Positions 6,320-8,973 of a stretch of 8,973 bases of DNA are shown piece by piece. Numbering within the stretch: position 1 is the first letter of the stretch; every line of letters starts with the position of its first letter. The stretch is from UBA1402 sp964575345. Its GTDB lineage: Bacteria > Bacteroidota > Bacteroidia > Bacteroidales > UBA1402. The position numbers and the translations under genes are program-made. The notes beneath the pieces were generated by a model. The model saw only the letters and a list, made by a program, of their open reading frames with translations, searched no databases and was not told where the DNA came from. The stretch is from assembly GCA_964575345.1 (NCBI GenBank), contig CAZNQD010000073.1, forward strand, positions 1 to 8,973. The letters are read 5' to 3'.

Positions 6320-7276
6320 ATGAAAAAGTTACTTATTATTACCGGTATTATAGCTCTGAGCCTCAGCTTGTTTGCTGAAGAAAAATCTCTTTGCGAAGTT
6401 TTTAAAGACCTTACCAACAACCATGCAGATTTTTCGCCGCTTATTGGAGCCGCCGCCGATACCCTGGATTATAGGTTTTATTCCACTGTAGAAATCGATC
6501 AGGCAAAAGAATCCCGTTTTAAAAAGTTATTAGGTACCGAATTTGTGGCCTCTTTCGGTGATTTTAACAGCGAGGCGGAAGCACGCCAATTTTTATCCGG
6601 ACTTCAGCGAGGGTTCATGAATTGTTTGCCAGGATTTCGTTTTGCCGAAAAAATCGACACCTTCCTTGATAATGTTGATTTCTACTTTGTTCAATCAAAC
6701 GAAAGTATGTTTCGGGCTTACGAGGCCCATTTTGAAATAAGCAATTATGGAAATTCATCAAGACTCTCTTTTGTTTATCCTCAGACAGAGGATAATTTTC
6801 TTACGGGCTATTCACCTGCTTTTACGGACTATCAGTTGATACGCAATGTAAGCGAAGATCTATCGGTTTTTTCGTTTAGTTTAAAATTGGTTTTATTGGA
6901 GTCTTTTGAAGGTTTTGAGCGCTTAAAAGGAGATTTAATACTTGATCCAAACAATTATTTCGATCGTTACGAAGCCAAATTTATGCCTGATGGTATGGAA
7001 AATTGCTACATCGAAGACCGTGGCCTGGGCATTGTTTTTTATACTGTTCCCGTATTAACTAAGTTAGAAGAAGCGACTTTTACTGAATTGCTCAAAAAGT
7101 ATGCTCAGGAGATTTATGATGCTTTGGGCACTGATTATGGCCTTGCTGCTTCAGAGGACGGAACTTCTATCACTTTTGTTCACAAAGACAATCCGGCCAA
7201 CCGGGCAGGCATGCTTTATATGACCGAAGAGGACGGACTTTTTTCGTTGACTCTGATACTGGATGCTTACCGGTAA
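6320..7276 (+). CDS. Secreted protein of unknown function with two similar halves
   Basis: This 318-residue protein begins MKKLLIITGIIALSLSLFAE, a signal peptide probably cleaved after residue 19 or 20, so it acts in the periplasm or outside the cell. I do not recognise a family. The mature chain seems to contain two related segments of about 125-130 residues. Residues 25-154 and 193-318 each have a strand-rich start (LDYRFYSTVEI; YFDRYEAKFMP), a middle helix (FLSGLQRGFMNCLPGFRF; FTELLKKYAQEIYDALGTDYGL, by position 91-108 and 254-275) and a closing strand pair (VDFYFVQSNESMFRAYEAHFEI; TSITFVHKDNPANRAGMLYM). Acidic residues are frequent and only three cysteines occur. The next gene starts 13 bases downstream, so the two are probably co-transcribed. 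Codon use and AT content resemble the sensor operon rather than the GH10 fragment. A role cannot be assigned; the fold could be an alpha-beta ligand-binding type. Confidence 0.85.
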   Translation: MKKLLIITGIIALSLSLFAEEKSLCEVFKDLTNNHADFSPLIGAAADTLDYRFYSTVEIDQAKESRFKKLLGTEFVASFGDFNSEAEARQFLSGLQRGFMNCLPGFRFAEKIDTFLDNVDFYFVQSNESMFRAYEAHFEISNYGNSSRLSFVYPQTEDNFLTGYSPAFTDYQLIRNVSEDLSVFSFSLKLVLLESFEGFERLKGDLILDPNNYFDRYEAKFMPDGMENCYIEDRGLGIVFYTVPVLTKLEEATFTELLKKYAQEIYDALGTDYGLAASEDGTSITFVHKDNPANRAGMLYMTEEDGLFSLTLILDAYR

Positions 7277-7289
7277 TTTAGTTGCTTCC

Positions 7290-8973
7290 GTGAATAAGAT
7301 CTCTCTGTTTTTACTCTTCTCGCTCCTTTGCAGTGTAGCCAAAGCGCAAAGCAACGATGCCCGGATTGCAGAACTGGACAAACAGGCATATGGGCTGTAT
7401 GAGCAAGGCAGGTTTGAAGAAGCCCTCGAAAAATACATAGCAATAATTGCCCTCGACCCGGAAAGCATCGGAACATACTACAACGCTGCGGTAATGTACC
7501 AAAGACTGAACAGGCCGGATGAGAGCATAGCCAATGCTGAGAAGGCACTCCAATACAAAGATAATTACCCGGAGGCTCGCAGGTTGCTGGCAGACATGCT
7601 CTACCAAAAAGGAGATAAAGAAAAAGCCGTCATTCAATACGGACAAGTGTGGGAAGAAAGGGAGAGCAAGGATAATCCCGTCTTTGCGGATGCCCTGAAA
7701 TTATTCACTGAAAAGAACTACGACGAAGCGCTGTACTGGTTGGAGAAATGCAGGGATCACAACATTGCCTTGTTCTATTCCAACTATTATTTGGGACTCA
7801 TTTATCACGAAAAGACATTGTACGATAAGGCCTGTTATTATTCTGAATGTGCCACAGCTTACAAGAATGAAAAAGATTTACCAAAAGCCTACATGGTTTT
7901 GGGCATTTCTAAAGCCAAAAACAAAGAATACTTTGATGCCATTGCTGCATTGAGTACTTTCATAGAAACAGGAACACCAACTGCTCAATCTTATTTTTAC
8001 CGGGGCTGGTGCCGCGTAAAGAGCCGTGAATATGGTTTTCAATGGAATGCCTGCGACGATTTTAAAAAAGCACAGCAATTTAACCCGACAGCTTTGGAAA
8101 GCCATTACGGTATTGCTTTAGCACACCTTGAGACGAAACGTTTTCTGGCAGGGAAAAAACTGCTTGATTCGCTGATAATTGCGGTACCAGGGTCGTGGGA
8201 ACTATATAATGCGCTGGGAAGAGTGTATGTCGGACTGAAACAGTATGACCAGGCATTGAATGCTTTCAATACAGCCAAACGAATATATGCCAGCTATCCT
8301 GACATTTATCTGGAAACAGGTAAACTTTACCTGGATATAAATCAGCCGGAAAAGGCTCTGACAGAACTGGAAACCGCCCTTCGGATGGACTCTGCCGACA
8401 ATGAAATCAAGCTGTACCATGCCAGAGCCATCAGCTTGAACGGGCGTGCGGAAGAGGCAAAAAAGACATTGAACGAGCTGCTTAAATTGAAGTATAACGA
8501 GTTCAGCCGGTATAACTGTGGGATGACATACTATTTTTTGGGCCTCATCCACCTGGAACAAAACGATGAAGTGGATGCCACATCGTATTTTGAAGAAGCG
8601 TCAAAGTTGGTAGAGGAGGCAGGGTTATTTTATGGGAATTGGCTGTACGAAAAAGGTGAGATTGATAACGCACGACGCGCCTATACGTACGGCTCGTACG
8701 CCAGTATCTTTGGAAATCCCGAACTTGAATTTCTTGTGGCCAGTATTGATCTGTCACATAAAAAATACGAAGAAGCCGAACGCAATTTTAATAAGGCTGT
8801 GCGCCTGGATCCACAGTATGCCGAAGCCTGGCAGGGATTGGGATTAACACACATTCGCATGAGAAAGAGGGATATGGCCATGGAGGAACTGACCAAGGCT
8901 ATTGAGCTGGACAGGAAGCTGTCTGAAGCCCACTTTCAACGCGCCCTGCTGCACCAAAAAAACAAGCACCCCG
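7290..8973 (+). CDS. Secreted tetratricopeptide-repeat protein (3' end outside window)
   Basis: From GTG at 7290 one frame stays open to the window edge, giving 561 residues without a stop. The start encodes MNKISLFLLFSLLCSVAKAQ, a good signal peptide cleaved near residue 20; the first in-frame ATG is about 70 codons later, inside the repeats, so GTG is preferred. The mature chain is a series of helical TPR units, clearest at the ends: AYGLYEQGRFEEALEKYIAI then LDPES near residues 33-58, LYNALGRVYVGLKQYDQALN in the middle, KKYEEAERNFNKAVRLDP and AEAWQGLGLTHIRMRKRDMA near the edge. TPR arrays hold proteins together, and secreted ones in Bacteroidota often support envelope complexes. Linkage to the preceding secreted protein, with 13 bases between, suggests a joint periplasmic role. 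No enzymatic domain is visible in the part seen. All overlapping minus-strand frames are treated as shadows. Confidence 0.9.
   Translation, partial: MNKISLFLLFSLLCSVAKAQSNDARIAELDKQAYGLYEQGRFEEALEKYIAIIALDPESIGTYYNAAVMYQRLNRPDESIANAEKALQYKDNYPEARRLLADMLYQKGDKEKAVIQYGQVWEERESKDNPVFADALKLFTEKNYDEALYWLEKCRDHNIALFYSNYYLGLIYHEKTLYDKACYYSECATAYKNEKDLPKAYMVLGISKAKNKEYFDAIAALSTFIETGTPTAQSYFYRGWCRVKSREYGFQWNACDDFKKAQQFNPTALESHYGIALAHLETKRFLAGKKLLDSLIIAVPGSWELYNALGRVYVGLKQYDQALNAFNTAKRIYASYPDIYLETGKLYLDINQPEKALTELETALRMDSADNEIKLYHARAISLNGRAEEAKKTLNELLKLKYNEFSRYNCGMTYYFLGLIHLEQNDEVDATSYFEEASKLVEEAGLFYGNWLYEKGEIDNARRAYTYGSYASIFGNPELEFLVASIDLSHKKYEEAERNFNKAVRLDPQYAEAWQGLGLTHIRMRKRDMAMEELTKAIELDRKLSEAHFQRALLHQKNKHP

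Noticed and set aside
7151..8896. Several minus-strand frames of 70-119 residues
   Set aside because: All lie opposite the TPR gene, whose uninterrupted frame and repeat motifs explain the DNA.

Overview
The window looks like a chromosomal segment from a member of the Bacteroidota. The evidence is a LytS-type sensor kinase with a periplasmic beta-propeller paired with a LytTR response regulator, several short leaders with a TAnnTTTG-like -7 element about 37-42 bases before the start codon, no clear Shine-Dalgarno sequences, and many secreted proteins with an N-terminal signal followed by AQ or SQ. The base composition is AT-leaning, apart from a GC-richer glycoside hydrolase segment. The species cannot be named from the sequence alone.

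Layout. Positions 1-152 (minus strand) hold the start of a lipocalin lipoprotein of the Blc type, cut by the window edge. Positions 153-489 are an AT-rich divergent intergenic region. Positions 490-4743 form a tightly packed plus-strand operon: a LytTR response regulator (490-1218), a 1001-residue sensor histidine kinase overlapping it by 26 bases (1193-4198), and a small secreted protein resembling a carbohydrate-binding beta-sandwich, overlapping the kinase by 4 bases (4195-4743). After an inverted repeat comes a short predicted membrane-anchored charged protein (4862-5146), then a clear intrinsic terminator (5230-5265).

A new promoter-like signal (5309-5340) precedes a broken GH10 xylanase gene (5382-6220). 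Its signal peptide is present and the catalytic C-terminal part is well preserved, but the N-terminal part of the TIM barrel is missing and the two remaining parts are in different frames. The last region (6320-8973) is a two-gene unit: a secreted protein of unknown function that looks internally duplicated, followed 13 bases later by a secreted tetratricopeptide-repeat protein that starts at GTG and runs off the window.

How the genes may work together. The regulator, kinase and secreted beta-sandwich protein are arranged for coupled translation and probably form one sensing unit in which the third protein acts in the same compartment as the sensor propeller. The neighbouring xylanase remnant hints at a polysaccharide-related signal, but that link is only proximity. 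No CRISPR array, tRNA, rRNA, transposase or phage gene was seen.
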